Origin: Cryptomeria japonica
Lineage: Eukaryota > Streptophyta > Pinopsida > Cupressales > Cupressaceae
Assembly (NCBI RefSeq): GCF_030272615.1
Contig: NC_081412.1
Location: 544,718,370-544,782,369, forward strand
DNA length: 64,000 nucleotides
Direction: 5' to 3'
Numbering within the stretch: the stretch's first letter is position 1; the number at the start of each line of letters is the position of its first letter. Position numbers and translations under genes: made by a program. A model generated the notes under the pieces. That model worked only from the letters and a program-made list of their open reading frames with translations, had not been told where the DNA came from and searched no databases. This document shows positions 36,301-51,300 of this stretch, piece after piece.

Positions 36301-39300
36301 TAATTATTTATAGTGGCCTCAAGGGATGAATTGAAGTTGAACCTACTAGATTGTGATGGAGGTGTAGCATTATGATAGGTAGGTTGAAAATTATGATAAG
36401 TGGGTAAATGAGAGAATTGAGAAACAAATTGAAGGTTAATGGAATGAGGCATGTAGGAGTATTGATTAATAGGCTTCTTCCCATTACTAACATGTGTAGA
36501 ATTAAAATTTTCTTTAGAGGTAGCCATTATGAAAGATGTATATGTAGTCACAATAGGAGAAGATGTAGGAATGGGAATGGAAAGTTCAACTTGATTTGTA
36601 GGATTAGAATGACCAAGCACTTTGACATAAATTTTTGTTATCAGAGCATTACTATCAACAATATAAGAAATTTCACAAAACACATTCACACCATGTTCAT
36701 TATTTTCAATAAATCTCCTCAATCCCTCAATCAAGGGGAGTACCTCTCCACCCATGTGTTTTTTAAACACATATTCTTATTGAAACTCTTCAGAATAAAT
36801 TGTCAGGCTTATCCAATTTTGAATAGTCACTTGAGTTAAAGATTCATACTCTCCATGAGAAGCATGAGGGTAATGCTTTTTCATATGAGGGGAATGTTTT
36901 TTCATAATTTTAAATATATGTCTTGTATAGGAATAGATGATTCACCCAAGCATGTCAATAATAGGTTAGTCAACTCAAGCTCAACACAGTTTGAGATAGG
37001 TTATTGATGGTTGCTTCAGTGGATGGATTAAAATTGGACATATTGGATTGGAATAAAAGAGTAACATTATTGTATGTAGGTTGAGGTTGAGAGTAAGGAG
37101 ATGGAACACTATGATATGTAGTTAAACGAGAGGACTGGGTAACAAATGGAAGACTCACAAAAGGAGGTATAAAATAACTTTGATTAAAAAAGTTGCCCCC
37201 TCGACTAACATGTGTAGGATTAACATTTTGTGTGGAAGTAGTCATGATAGAATATGTGAATGTAGACACACTAGGAAAGGATGTAGGCATAGGAATATAA
37301 TGATTAACTTGTCTAGCAGCTTGCGTGTAACCAAGGACTTCGACATAACTTTTGGTAGGCATGATATTAAAGTCAACAGTATGAGCAAGGCCATACAACA
37401 AACCATCACCAAGTTTATCATTTTAAACCATTCTCTTTAATCCTTCAATCAATACGATTTCCTCACGTTTTGGGTATTGTTGACTCATCCATTATTGAAG
37501 ATTTTCAAATTGATTGTCATTATTCTCTAATTGATAAACAAAACCTATTTAGTGATATCATGAGAATTATGAAGAATGAGGATAAATGACATCATTAGTT
37601 TGATTAGAGGAACCACAAACATTCTCATGAAATAAGTTACCCAAATTAGGTTCCATATCCTTAGTAAGTAAAACTAGGGAAGCCTTAATTAAATAAATTC
37701 TTCTCATAGGAATATTGTAGGTAGGGCTAATGGTAGTAAAATTATGATTAAATAATCCAAATTTTTTTAAAATTAACCAATTAATTGAGGAATTTGATTT
37801 GTGAATTTGATACATAAATGCATCTAGATCATACAATAGCATATCATAAAGATCAAAAAATAGATTTGAAAATTTATGCAACCCACAAGTAAATTTTAGA
37901 ATTATAAATTAGTGTTTTTGTATATTGAACCACTAAATTTATGAAATTCAATTAAAATTTAGATCTATGAGTGAAAATTTGAATTTGAAATTGCATAAGT
38001 AATTATATCTTAAATAATTCATCCAAATTAGACAATCCACAAGCTCAATTTTAGGATTTAAAATTAGGGTTTTTGTGAATTTAACCTCTAAATTTTTTAA
38101 ATTCAATTGGAAGTCAAACTTGTAAATGTAAATTTGAATTTGCAAATGCACAAACACTCAGATCAAAAAAAAATAATTAGAATTAAGGGTGTAAGGAATC
38201 AGGTTCACCAAAATGTTATGGTGAAAAACTTAGGGTTTCCACCACAAGAAGGGAGAAGACCACTAATTTTTTCCTAGGGACCACCACATTAGAGAAGGGT
38301 GAACCCCATAGATCTAACCCCAAATCAAAAAGGATAGGGATGATAATTCTTATTGAATTTATTGGATAAGGATTTGATTCCTTCTTTTAAGTTGAATTGT
38401 GAAAATGTTAAAATTAGGGTAAATGTGTTGAAATTGAAGTAATTATGCATAAATAGTGAGCTATAGTTGTTCTATAGAGCCACGAACCTAGATCTGAGAA
38501 ATATGTGTGTTTAGATTTGTTCACACAAGTCATCCCAAAATATTTGGATCAAAATGCCCATCCCTCTGGTCCTCCATACGTTTTGTCATTCAAAGGGGAA
38601 TTTGTTCGTGTTTGCGAATAAAGCCTATCCTGAGAATTATATATTTGCACATATTCTTGCGCAAAGTGGATAAGGGAAAATGGTTGGGAATAGCGGTTTG
38701 CCTTAGGTCAAACCTTGGTTTTGGAATTTACCATTAAATAGAAATGAAATATAAACGTATTGTTATAATTAAATGATTTACTTTTAAGAGAAATAGTGAA
38801 TAATGTATGAAAAGATAAAGTTATACCTTTCTATGGATTTTTGTTTGTCTCCACAAGGAATTAGGGTTTCATGTAGTCTTCATAAACATAGGACATGAAT
38901 GTCAACTCCAATGCTTGAACCTTGACCTTACTTCTACTCCAATTATTGAAAGAAGACTAATTGCTTGCTCACTTGAATTTGAATGCTTGATTGCTTGATG
39001 GATATGATAGTTCATCCCAAAATGAGAGGGGTAGACCTCCTTTTATACATGCTTGTCACAAAGAAACTTAATTTTCTGACATGACCCGAGATGTGATCTA
39101 GGTTCTCGCTCAAATCATATTACTATCAAGAGATCCCAAAATGGACCATAATTGAGAGGACTGAATGGCTAGCACCTTGGTCCTAACTAATTAGGGACAT
39201 GGGAAGTTGGGGAGAAAGTGTGCATGATGAAAATTTTGAGTTTAGTGAATGGTGTGAGTAGAATCAAGGCTTAAATCAGGGCTGGACAAAAATGCTAAGG

Positions 39301-42300
39301 TGAGGGCCCAAATGAGGAAAAAATTATAAGGGAGTAAAATTTATAATGCTACACCTTTGATATGAAACTCTTAGTTTGAATTATCACAAAGGGTTGGATG
39401 TTTCTTAATTGATATTAATACATGCCTTCATCATTAAGGAACACATAAAACTTGATCATGATTATTGAAACTTGAATTCTTGAATCCTTGATTATAGAAT
39501 TTTTCTCAATTGCCTTCAATATGCTTGACTGGATGCTCATAGGATTGGTACTTGATGTAGGTTATAGTTCAAATGAGGGGAGAAATGTGTTTATATATGC
39601 AACTTACACCTTTTGTAATGTAATCTTTAATGAAGGTCGATGTCAACAAAACACTCATGCTAATTTAAAATATTATTGTTGTAATTTCAATTTGGGGTGA
39701 AACTTCTTGGCCAAGGGATTTAGGTGCCCCTATCCACTATTGCAATGGTGTTAGGAACCTTTTCCATACCAATCTAGGCTAGAGAAAAGGTCTTTTAGTA
39801 GAGGATTTCACCAAGCTTCAAGAAACAATCCTAAAACTAAGCACAATCATACATGAATCAAGCACAACCACCAAAATGAGTCCAAAGTGAGTGTGAAACT
39901 ATACATGTATATAATTTACTAAACTATAGTGTCTTAATCTAATGACTTGATATATAAAGAGATCATCCACTAAGAATTCCCTAACTAAACTTAAGTAAGT
40001 AGGTGTGAATAGGACCAATAAAGAAAACCTACTTATTCAAACTAAAATTCCCTTCAATACAACTTATCTAATGACAATTCCCAACTAGTCTACTATTAGG
40101 TAGTCATGTATAAAGGATTGTCTCACAAATAGAGAAAAAGAGAAAAAATTATAGGAAAAATGCCTTTGTATCATAGAAAAAATTACAATAATCTCTCAAA
40201 GAGAATGAGAACGATAAAAACCCTATATGAGGAAAACATTCGCCATAATATAGAAGAGATATAATTTGAAGTCCCCAAACTCTATCCATTTATAATAAAA
40301 TGATTAGATAGAAGGCATAGAGTGGAATAAGTTATTGTGTTTCTCATATGAGGGTGCACATATGTTTGGCATGTCCACATGTCCTAGATAATTGAGATAT
40401 AAATTAAATAAAAAGGGATAACTTTATTATATAGAATGGGGAGACAAAAACTTACAAGTTTTATAACCCAATAATTGAAAAGGTTATAATTAGTAGATGC
40501 GTAACTAATACAAGAAGAAATGTGTGACAAAAATATAGTGAAACAAATAGAGTATTATCATAAGTTTACTTCAAAATAATTGTAGTAGGTATTATCTACA
40601 TGGTATATGCTTCCACGACTACTAAAACTCAACAAAGTGGTTGAAAAGTGACAACTTCATCAAGTATAAGGTCATCCACACATTTTACAACAAAAATTTT
40701 AGGTGTAGGATCATCAAGTCTAAACATTTTAGATACACTCCAAGTAATATATGAAATAAAACATTGTAATGTCTCAAAGAGAAAACAGTAAGCCTAAGAA
40801 ATATCATTAATCAACATGAAGGAAAAATAATGTTTATTTGTTTTCTCTTTTACCTTTTTTTCTACGAGTAATTAATCTAGATCATTTGAAAGAAGGAATT
40901 ATCGATCAAAATTGGTATAAGCCAAGCATAAAGGAAATTGATTCTATAGACAAGAATCACACATGGGATTTAGTGGATTTTCTAGAAGGAAAATATTTAA
41001 TGGGAGTAAAATGGGTCTATAAGAAAAAGTTCAAAGAAAAATAACACGTACAAAAGCATAATACAAGGCTGGTGTTGACTACAATGAAATATTTTCTCCA
41101 ATAGTTTTTCTAGAAATAGCCAGAATACTATTGATAATCATAGCCACAAAAAGAGGCCAATATTACTATATGGATGTAAAATGCACATTTATGATTGGTT
41201 TCTATAAGAAGTATATGTATAGCAACCACTAAGATGTGCTATTTTAGGGCATAATGACAATATATATAGTCTCAAGAAAGTGCTCTGTAAACTTTAATAA
41301 GATCTCTGAGTATCATATGGTAGAATTGATTTTAACCTTCTATAGAATGTATTTAATAAGTGGAGAAAAAATTTTAAATTATAATTGTAAATATATATAT
41401 ATAAATGGTTTGCATTGACATGTTTTTTATAACATTGTTTGTTCAAATGATCCATGAAGAAATAATTTGAGATGACCAATATAGGTATCATGAAATACTT
41501 TCTTGGTCTTTACTTACATCAATTAGAAAGTGTCATATTCATTTCTCAAGCCAAATCTATCATAAACATGTTTTTGTTTTTTTATTGGATGGTTTAATAG
41601 TAAACCCATAGATCTATTTAGATACCTAATATGGGATCAAATTCCCTACATTAAAACCTCTTTAACTAAAAACAAAGAGATAAGGGGTAACCATTCCATG
41701 ATCCTTGGTATGTTCATTTAAAATAATTTGACTTCACTAGTCCAAGAAGGCAACATTGAATAATAGAGATATAATTTAAAAATTTTCAATATAGAAAATG
41801 GTAAGCCAACACGAACACTAGTTTTTTATTAGTGTAAAATAGGTTTTACAAGAAACTAAAACCCATAACAAAATAAATAGTCATTAAAGATAAACCAGAC
41901 GCCAAGCCACATCGGGCCAATAGAAACAAAAACAACAAAAATAGGGTCTAACAACTTAGAGATTAAAAAGAGGGAGCGGGAGAAGGGAGTGGATTTGAAT
42001 TTGAACTTAGGACAGGGCGGGAAACCTTGTAATGGACAAGCAAACTAGGGAGCTGGTGGAAAGGACAAATCTCGAAACTTTCCTGACTCCTCTTAGCTGA
42101 ATGGAAAGGATCCGACGAATGGGCACCCACAAGGTGGTGACAAACCTCTCGATCTTGATGGGGTGAGGGGAGAATCATGTGATGGAGATAGCCCAAGGCA
42201 GGGACCCATTTGAAGGGACATCGGTCGGTCGTGGACATCTTTGTTCGGTGTCAAACTGAGTGGAAAGTCTTCACTCCCTTTAGTGCATAATATCTCATAA

Positions 42301-45300
42301 CTGGAAAAGGGTATATTTTCTATTCAAGTTCCAAATCGAGTGATTGAGCATAACATTAACGTTATGGCTCTAACTCTGGTTTAAATTTTTTTAGGCTCTA
42401 GACTGAATATTGATGTTGTCAAGGCATTTGCTAAATGTAAATAGGTGCTCAAAGGTAAAGTGGACATCACAGCCATGTCCAAAGGTGCATTGTCTATGTT
42501 CTTTTCATGTGAGGAAGACATGTAGAGGTTGCTTTGTGATGGCCCTTGGTTGAATGGAAAATATACGCTTGATATGCGAAAGATGGACCTAATTGAATCT
42601 TTTTTTATACAAACTCATGTTTGGATCATATTACTAGGCCTTCCATTTGAGTTTTGGGTTGAAGATATTCTCAAAGGAATTGCTAGTTCCTTTGGGGAAC
42701 TCTTATCTATCGACCCTATTACAACGGCTAGAAGAAGAGTCACCTTTGCAAGGATTTGTGTGGGAGTTAGGAAAGGAAAGGATATGCCTTTATCTATTGA
42801 GATTAACTCTAGATTAGGGATGTGGGTCCAACCTATAGAATATGAAGGTTTCCCTTTTGCATGTTTTCACTACAAAAATTAGGGAATCCTGCTAAAAAAA
42901 TGCCCTCTATAGGCTATCAAAGAGAAAGAGAAGAAAGAAAAGACAACACAATGGAGAGAAAAAATTTTTGCTAAGCAACTAGTGATTGTTGAAGAAAAAA
43001 AAGTGGTAGAAGAAGCCTAGAGTGTAATCATCCCTGACACTTTTGAGCAATAGGGGAACATTAATTTGGAAAACCCTAAAAACCATGTATGAAGATGGGA
43101 AAGAGAATGAAATAGGAAAAGACGAGAGGGAATGGAAAAACACCATTCAAGATGAACAACAAAGTGATAACCTAGAAGATGGAGAAATGCAGGTGGTTTT
43201 GCAGACCAAGAAGGAAGTGGATTCAAATAGCACTATGAAAAATACCAACAGAGATTCTCTAGATTTGACTATAAGGATTTCCAGAGGTATTTGATCATTG
43301 GAGGGAACTCGTCATCAAAATCACAACAATCAGTGGATATGGTGAAATCTACCTTCCAACTATCCCCAATGACTTCATTACTTAACATAAGTGCTAAGTG
43401 GCCTAAGGATGATGTCTTAAAGAAGAAGACAACCACCCTGAACAACCAAGAGGATGATATCCAGAATAATGAAGCTGTGGAACGAAAGAAAGTTGGATAA
43501 AAGGGGCCAAAATCAACCCCTCAAGCTACTCTATTCAAGACAAGAAATAGGAATAAGGTTGATACGGGTTTTATCCCTTCTCCCCCTGGAAGAAGATCAG
43601 CAATCTAGATCAGAGATCAAGAGGCAAGCAAGAATATAGTGGATGGTACTTAGATGACCACCCTTGAGGTATGTTCCCTAAAAAGAAAATTAAACTTGTT
43701 TCATGGAATATTCATGGATTGAATAGTCCACACAAACAAGAGGTTCTTAGAAATTTAGTAAGAGAGCATAAATCGGATATTATTCTTATCCAAGAAACTA
43801 AAATGACTAAAGAGAAAGTTGAGAAGATTAATATTTTCAAGTATGGTGGAGTTTTAGGAGGTAGCTCGGATGGTGCTTCTAGGGGCATTGCTATTTTCTG
43901 GAATCTAAGGCATGTTACTGGGGTGCATGTTAAGAAGAACAGTGATTTGGTGGCTCCTGACTAAAATTTATGCCCCTAATAATAGACTAGGTAGATGTAA
44001 ATTTTGGAAGAAGCTAGAGACCATTTGGTCTTCTCTTAAGGATGATTGGTGGATGGTAATGGGGGACTTCAATACCCCTCTCCATGGAAATGAGAAGTTT
44101 GGGGACGTCCCATCTCAGTTAGATAGTAGAATGGACCTGTTGAACTTTATTAATAACCAGGGTCTGCATAATATTGATCTCCAAGGGGACAATTTTACCT
44201 GGACCAGCCGAATGGTGGGTGGAGAACTTATTTAAGTCAAATTAGATAGGGCCCTTATCTCTAATGATTAGTTTAGCCATTATATGTACTCCCTATCAGC
44301 TATTTCACGGATTAGTTTGGACCACTTTCTTATGGTTCTTATGGTAGAGAATATGTGTGAAAAGAAACTTCTCATTTAGATTTGAAAGGATGTGGTTGGA
44401 ACATCCTAACCTTGAGAAGGCCATTGAGGAGTGGTAGTCGATTGATGTCAAAGAGACTGCTATGTATAGAATGGTGAAAAAATTAAAGCATGTGAAAGAT
44501 AATATTAAGAAATGGAACAAGGAAGTTTGGGGGATCTTCTTGTCACCAAATCCAAAACCCAGCTTGAGCTAAAGGAAATACAGGATAAAATCCAAACCAG
44601 TGGATATAATGAGATATCTATCAGAGGGGAAAATGAAGTTCTTGTCAAGTATCATAAGATCATCAAAAAAGAAGAAGAATTTTGGAAATAGCGGTCTAGA
44701 TCTCTTTGGCTTAAAGCTGGGGACAGATATACCAAGCTGTTCCATATAACTACTATGAAACATAATGTTGCTAATAGGATTTCTAAATTGAGAATTGGTG
44801 TAATTGAAACTAGAAAGGATGAAGAGATTGGGAATGAAGCTAGGAATTTCTTCAAATCTCTTCTCTCTGCAGATAGCGGTCTGGATGATCTTTCCGACAG
44901 GGCCCTCTTAGAGACCATTCCTTCCATCATTAATATTGTTCAGAACAAGGCTTTGGTTGCCATTCCTTCTTAGGAGAAAGTTAAGAAAGTGGTGTTCTCC
45001 TTTGATGGCAATAAAGCCCTGGGATAGGATGTATTCCCATTGTTCTTCTTTCAATGTTTTTGGAACATTCTCAAATTTGATCTAGCTAAGGGAGTGCAAG
45101 AATTTTTTGGGGCTAGGATTATCTTAAAGGAACTCAATGCCACTTTTCTGGTTTTGATTCCCAAACATCCAAGAGTTGATTTAATGGATCAATTCAGACT
45201 GATAAGTTTATATAATTATTTCTATAAAATTATCTCAAAGGTGTTTACTAGCAGATTGCTCGCGATTCTGCCTTATGTTATATCGCCTCAATGGAGTGGC

Positions 45301-48300
45301 TTCATTCCTGGTAGATAAATCCTTGACTCTATCATCACTATTCATGAAAATATTCACTCGCTAGTGGAATCAAAGAAGCAAGGCTTCTTGATGAAATTGG
45401 ATTTGTCTAAAGCCTATGATCGTGTGAACTGGGGGTTTTTGGAAAAGGTGCTTAGTGCTTTTGGTTTCTGTGATAAGTTTATTCAATTGGTTGATCAACT
45501 TATCTCAACTCCTTCTTTCTCTATCATTGTGAATGGTGTTCCTTCCCCCTTATTTAAAAATTCTAGGGGCATCAGTTAGGGGGATCCCATCTCCCCTATT
45601 TTGTTCATTATTCTGGTTGAGTTTCTGGGAAGATTTATAAGAAAATTTGTCTCTCAGGGTCTTTTGTTGGGGGTCTCTCCCTCTTCTGGATTCAAATATT
45701 GTTACCACCAACAATTTGTTGATGATGCCATTTTAATGGGTACTTCATCGATCAAAGAAGCATCTATTATGAAGAATATTCTCAATACTTATAGTTTAGC
45801 TTTGGGTCAAGCAATCAATCAGGAGAAAAGATCTATATTCTTCTTCAACACCCTAGAGGATAGATAGAATAGGATGGCCTAGATCCTTGGTTTCCAAATT
45901 GGCCAACCCACATCTATTTACCTGGGTCTTCCTTTGGGCACGAAACCTAAGGATTTTTTTGGAATAGTCCGGTTGATAGATTCAGTAGGAAGCTAGCTGG
46001 GTGGAAAGGAACCCTTCTTAGCCAAGTAGGTAAAATCCAGCTTTTAAAATCTTCATTCCTAAGTCTTTCGGTTTATGCTTTAAGCCTCTTCAAAATACCT
46101 AGTAAATTTGCAGATGCTATTGAGAAAATTCAGAAAGGTTTCATATGGTCTGGTGTTGAGGAGAATAAGAGAGTTGCCCTCATTGCCTGGGATAATGTCT
46201 GCAAACTAAAAAAGGTGGGGGGACTTGGCCTAAGAAATTTTAGAACCTTGAACAAGACCCTATTGGCCAAAAAAATATGGATAATCTATCAGGGAACTAG
46301 TTAGTGGAATGAAATTTGGAAGGCTAAATATTTATGTGTGATCCCTACCATGAAAAATTTCCTTGCCTCTGATTAGATACCAAGTGGCTCTACTATTTGG
46401 AATAGTGTTGCTCATGCTAAAGGTATTGTGAGTTTGGGAAAAGTTTAGGCCATTGGTAATGGTTGAAAGGTGGAATTCTGGGATGATGCCTTGATTGGAG
46501 ATGCTCCTCTCAATGATCATTGTGTTTCACAGATAATTATCCAAGCTTGTAAGGACAAGTTTGGTGTCAAAGTTACTGACTACTGGAGAGATCAAAACTA
46601 GGTGGACCTCATCTCTTTTGATGCTAACTTAAAGCAGATTAACTTAATTCTCGACAAAGCAGTTATTAATTCAAGAAAGGAGGACTACCTTGTGTGGGGT
46701 AGTACCCCTTCAGGGATTTATTCTGTGGCATCTACTATCCTTATGCTGGCTCAGTCTCAAGACTCTAGTCCATGCTGGGATAAGGCCTGGTGCTCAGGTT
46801 TGACTCCTAAAATTAATATTTTTTTATGGATTCTTTTGTAAAGTAAAATCCTAACCACAGATAACCTGAGAAAGTGGGGATTCTGCATCCCCAATAGATG
46901 CTATCTATGTCTCAAAGATGAAGAATCTATGAAACATATGTTTTATCCATAGTCCTTTTGTCCAACCTATTTGGTCAATGCTTTTTAGCATTGGGGTTTA
47001 AACTAGGTATTCCTTGAGGAGATCCAAGATTATTTCAGGAGTCAGTCTTGCAATACTAGAAAATCAACCATAGGAATTTATGGAAGTTTTCCTTTCCACA
47101 TATCCTATGGGCTATCTAGAAAGAAAGGAATAACATAATTATGATTTTCCAACACAATTCTAGAGCTGGAACATCCTAGCCCACATGAACATTAATACCA
47201 ATCAACTAAATAGAAACATGTGTTGCTAGTCTTTCCTCCCAATGATTGGATTAAGGCTAACTTTTATGGGGCTGCTAAAGGGAATCCAGAGCCAATTTGC
47301 TATGGTGGAGTTATCCAGAATTGTGTTGGATTTTGTATAGTGGTGGTGGTCTTTCCCTTGGGAAACCTCATTTGGTTGAAGATATGGGAGCCCTCCAAGC
47401 TATTAAATTAGCTCATCATCTGGGAGTAAAATTTTTACAGTAGGAGGGGGTTTCTAAAAATGTTATCAATTGCCTCCTTGGAAAGCATCAACCCTCATGG
47501 ATGATTAAAAATATCATTGACATAGCTAGGGAGATGCTTGAGGGATTTGACTAGTGTTACATTTCTCATGATTATAGAGAGGGAAACAAGAGTGTTGATT
47601 GGGTTGCCAATGAGGCAGTACAGAGCGGGCAAATCAAGATTTGGTATGGTGAGGGGGAGATCCCTCAAAAGGCATGTGAAATTTTGAATTATGAAAGATA
47701 TCATGGTAAACAAGGCACAATTTGATATCATTTCTCGATATGGTAGAGGTGTTTGTAGCATCATGAAACAGTATCGTAAGCAATTGAGAGGGAGGTACAT
47801 TATTAATTGCTATATCATCTTGCGTGCTTTGTGGGTGCTTCTTTCATTTTGAAGCGGAAGCTCAAGAAATATCCAGTTTCTTGTAGAGGCTTCTTCACTG
47901 CTAAAAAGAAAGTCTATAGAGAAGAGTAGAATTTGCTGGAAATAACAGTCAATTGATATCAATAAGAAAATAGGGGGATTTCACAAGTGCATGGAGGCAA
48001 CTAAAATTGACAAATGGTGTGACCGTCCCCAAGTTTGAGTTGTGCTGCAAGCAGCTAAAATGATGGATTACATGGAAAGAATGCAAGAAAGAAGGTCAAA
48101 AATCACAAGGATTTTCAGAAAGGGGTGGAATAAAAGCACCTCTACCATTGCCAGTAGGAAGGTTACGGTGAATGAGACTATGATCGCTGAGGTTATGGGT
48201 CTACCAATGGATAGTGTCAAATTATAAAGGGACCCGAAGCTATTAGATGTTGTTGTGAAGAAATTACCTAAGGACAAGGAGGAGAAATCGAAACTGGTGA

Positions 48301-51300
48301 AGGGAAGCCATACTTACTACTCCCCTAAAGTAATCAAGATGATTTGGTGACAAATTTTGTTTTCTATAAGGAGTTCATAACATTATATGGTAGATATACT
48401 AGGGTTTATAGCTACCATTTTTTTATTCTCAACCATTTCTGGTACAAGGAGAAAATTTCCCTCCTCTATTATTCATTTTGTGCCCTAACTATAAGGATTA
48501 TAGATGTTATCTCTAATCCCAAAACCAATCTTTCTCTGCATGAGGGTCTTATGGTGGTTCTTTACAACCATATCAATAATACCACTGTTCAACTGAATAT
48601 GGTAGAGGTTTCTAAGTCAAAGGAGGAATTGGATTATTCAGATGATGATGATGGTGAGGGTTATTACACAAAGGTGAAGGTTGAGGTGGACCCCTATAAC
48701 ACTAGGTCGAGTAAGCGTAAAAGGAAAATGGGGTAAGATGATCAGGGTAAAGGGTCAGCCAGAGGGAAGTAGAAGGGGGAAGATGATGATAGTTGGTATG
48801 AGGAAGAAGACAAGAATAAAGATGATATGGAGATAGACAACTAGGAGGTCCAAATCCTTTCCAGCCAGAAGAAAAAGGGAAAGATACTAAGTGGTGAGGA
48901 TTTGGGAGCTAAGAATCGGTCACCCCTGCATACTGGTTCCAAGGACTGTAGTGAGGGCTTGGCTGGGGAGGACACGCCTATAAAGAAAACTAAGATTGTT
49001 GAGTGGAAGGAGGTGGGAACGGGTTAATCCTTATTATATATATATATATAGGAGATCGACCTCTACTCCTAGAGGTGAACTTGGATCTCGTGGGAGACAA
49101 GACCTAGGATGGTTCCCATCTAGATATTGACCTTTCTTTCAAAAATGACATAGACTACTTCAAAAGGTCTTCTTGTGGGTTCAGAAGGAAATTACAAGCA
49201 TAAAATCCAAATAGGTCTATGAGGCCAGCAAAATTGAAGCTTTAGAAGCTATTGGCAATGGTAGATTCAATTCCCTCCCGGACTGCTTAAGTGAGCTTAC
49301 TAAAGCTATCAGCAATGCGGAGAAAATAATAAATTACCAATGCAATAGATTTCAAGCCTTGGAAGATAGAGCTGGGGCTACTGAAAAGAGGATGGAAGGG
49401 GTTGAGAAGGACTGCTTAAGTGAGCTTACTAAAGCTATCAGCAATGTGGAGAAAATAATAAATTACCAATGCAATAGATTTCAAGCCTTGGAAGATAGAG
49501 CTGGGGCTACTGAAAAGAGGATGGAAGGGGTTGAGAAGATTCCCAAAAAGATTCCAGGGTAGAGTCACAAGATTTTAAAGGCCGCCTCCGATAACAATAA
49601 GCTCCTTTTCTTTTGCTGGTTTTTGTTATCCGGTCAGCTATCTTTTCTATGTATGTTGTCTCTAGCTTTATTGATGCTTTTTAATGGCTATCTTTTGATC
49701 TAATGTTGTAAAGGGTTTCAAGGGCCCTTCAAAACTTGTTTTCCCCTAATCAAAAACTTAGAGTAAATAATGTTGTTCAACATTTGAATAGTCTTAATAT
49801 TTTTATCAATAAAATCCCTATTGAGATCAGCAAGCTCCTTCATATCGTTGGCTTTGAGTTGCTTTACTTTATCCCTACTGCAATTTCAAGATAAAGGTCC
49901 CTAGTTTGTCTATGTTTTTCCTTCTAGGATGGACTCCTTCATCTTTCTTTTTCTGCAAACTAAAATGGAGAGGGAAGCAGGAGTGGCTAAGCAGGAAACA
50001 TTAAGAAATTAAGATTTTTCATTAGTTGGTCTTCTCAATGCAATAACAACTCTTAGCTTCTCATTAACCTTTTCCATTTCCACCTCCAGGTTCATTATTT
50101 TTTCTTCATGTTTGTAACATTTGTCGCCACTTTATAACTAAGATTGAGAAGGATGTTTGTGTCATCCAAAGAGTGGGAGTTCAGGGCCCTCTATCATGCA
50201 GAAAGGTTATTGATCTTGCTTTTCAATCTAGAGATCTCCATGACCACCCAATTGAAGAAAGTAGTTTGTCCTTCCATTGTTGCATTCACCACAACCTCTA
50301 CAATCATATAATCTATAGAAAAGGGGCGTATATCTTTGTAGGGATAGTCTTACCGAATTTGGCTATAAATTCAATATAGAAGTCTAGATTCTGTTGATCC
50401 TCAACAATCCTAGTGGGATTTCCAACCACTTTTTCTTGGGAACTTTATTTCCTTAAGGATTCTCTGGAGGGGAGGGTTTTCTTTCACACCAAAGGTAGAG
50501 CCTAGCTTGAGGTTCCTTTTTTTTCCATCCGAGGATAGGAGCATAGGGGCTTTACCCTTTTTAATAGAGTCGGGGCTATAGGAGTTTGAAATAAACTCAT
50601 CCAACGGGATATAATCAGAGTCATACTTATCAAACACTTCCTTTTTAGAAATAACACCCTTTGACTTAGAAGAGGACTTCCTTTTATGGGTTCCTAGATG
50701 GAAGGCATTTTCATTAGAGGTTTCAAACTCTGATGATTCATCAATGTACATTTTAGGCATAGTGAATATTTTTCTTTCTTGAGGCCGAGGGATGAGGTTT
50801 AACCTCAAGGGATTTAACATGTTCAACAATCAAGAGAATCAAATGCTAATGGAGAATAGTGGAGCTCTGATTTTTTGGGTGAGAATTAAGACAATTGTAC
50901 AGAGATGAAAGCAGATAAGATGGAATTGTAATGCATTAATACCAACACTAATTATAAAAAGCTTGAAGTTAAGAAAGGATGACCATGGGTCTAACATTGA
51001 TCCAACATTATAGAAAAAGATGCATTGGTATCCACATGGATAGGAATAAGGTATGGTGTGAGCCTTATTTCAAAGTTCATGGAATCTCGAAAATAGAATC
51101 ATTGGCAAGAAAGAAAAAAGAAAAAAAGAAAGTTATGTGAATTGAACTAATTTCTATTAAATTTTATATGAGTTTAAACTAATATAATGCATAAATAATG
51201 ATTATGTAGGTAGGATTGATGAAAAGAAAAATATATTTGATTATGATTTTCATTTGAAATATGTTGGCTATCATGGACATCAAAAAATTGTCCATTGGCA

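Larger units (their letters stand above)
36031..39353 (-). mobile_element. Gypsy-like family B element (copy 3)
   Basis: On the minus strand it starts at TGTAGCATTATAAATT (39353), has TATAAAAGGAGGTCTACCCC near 39050, then leader phrases shared with copies 1 and 2 (GTTTGACCTAAGGCAAACC, GGAGGACCAGAG). Next come NLGNLFHENVCG near 37640, a gag N-terminal frame (36970-37401), a second related gag frame (36288-36770) and the gag core LEKYNGQGDPQTYVK near 36160. Two gag N-terminal frames in series suggest an internal duplication or a second copy joined end to end. It lies inside GLR intron 3, antisense to the gene, and is cut at about 36030. Confidence 0.62.
42380..47720 (+). mobile_element. L1-type LINE (non-LTR retrotransposon), near full-length
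   Basis: In order on the plus strand are an ORF1 with a DUF4283-like domain (42450-42880), an ORF2 with endonuclease (43671-44370), reverse transcriptase (45040-45870), a zf-RVT region (46790-46960) and RNase H (47220-47700). This is the domain order of plant L1 elements. Stops and frameshifts occur in every domain. No clear poly(A) or target duplication was found, so both ends are approximate. It lies in GLR intron 3, in sense with the gene. Confidence 0.85.

Noticed and set aside
41963-42238. 91-codon minus-strand frame with Pro, His and Ser
   Set aside because: No family resemblance; it lies in what may be the LINE 5' region and has no support as a gene.
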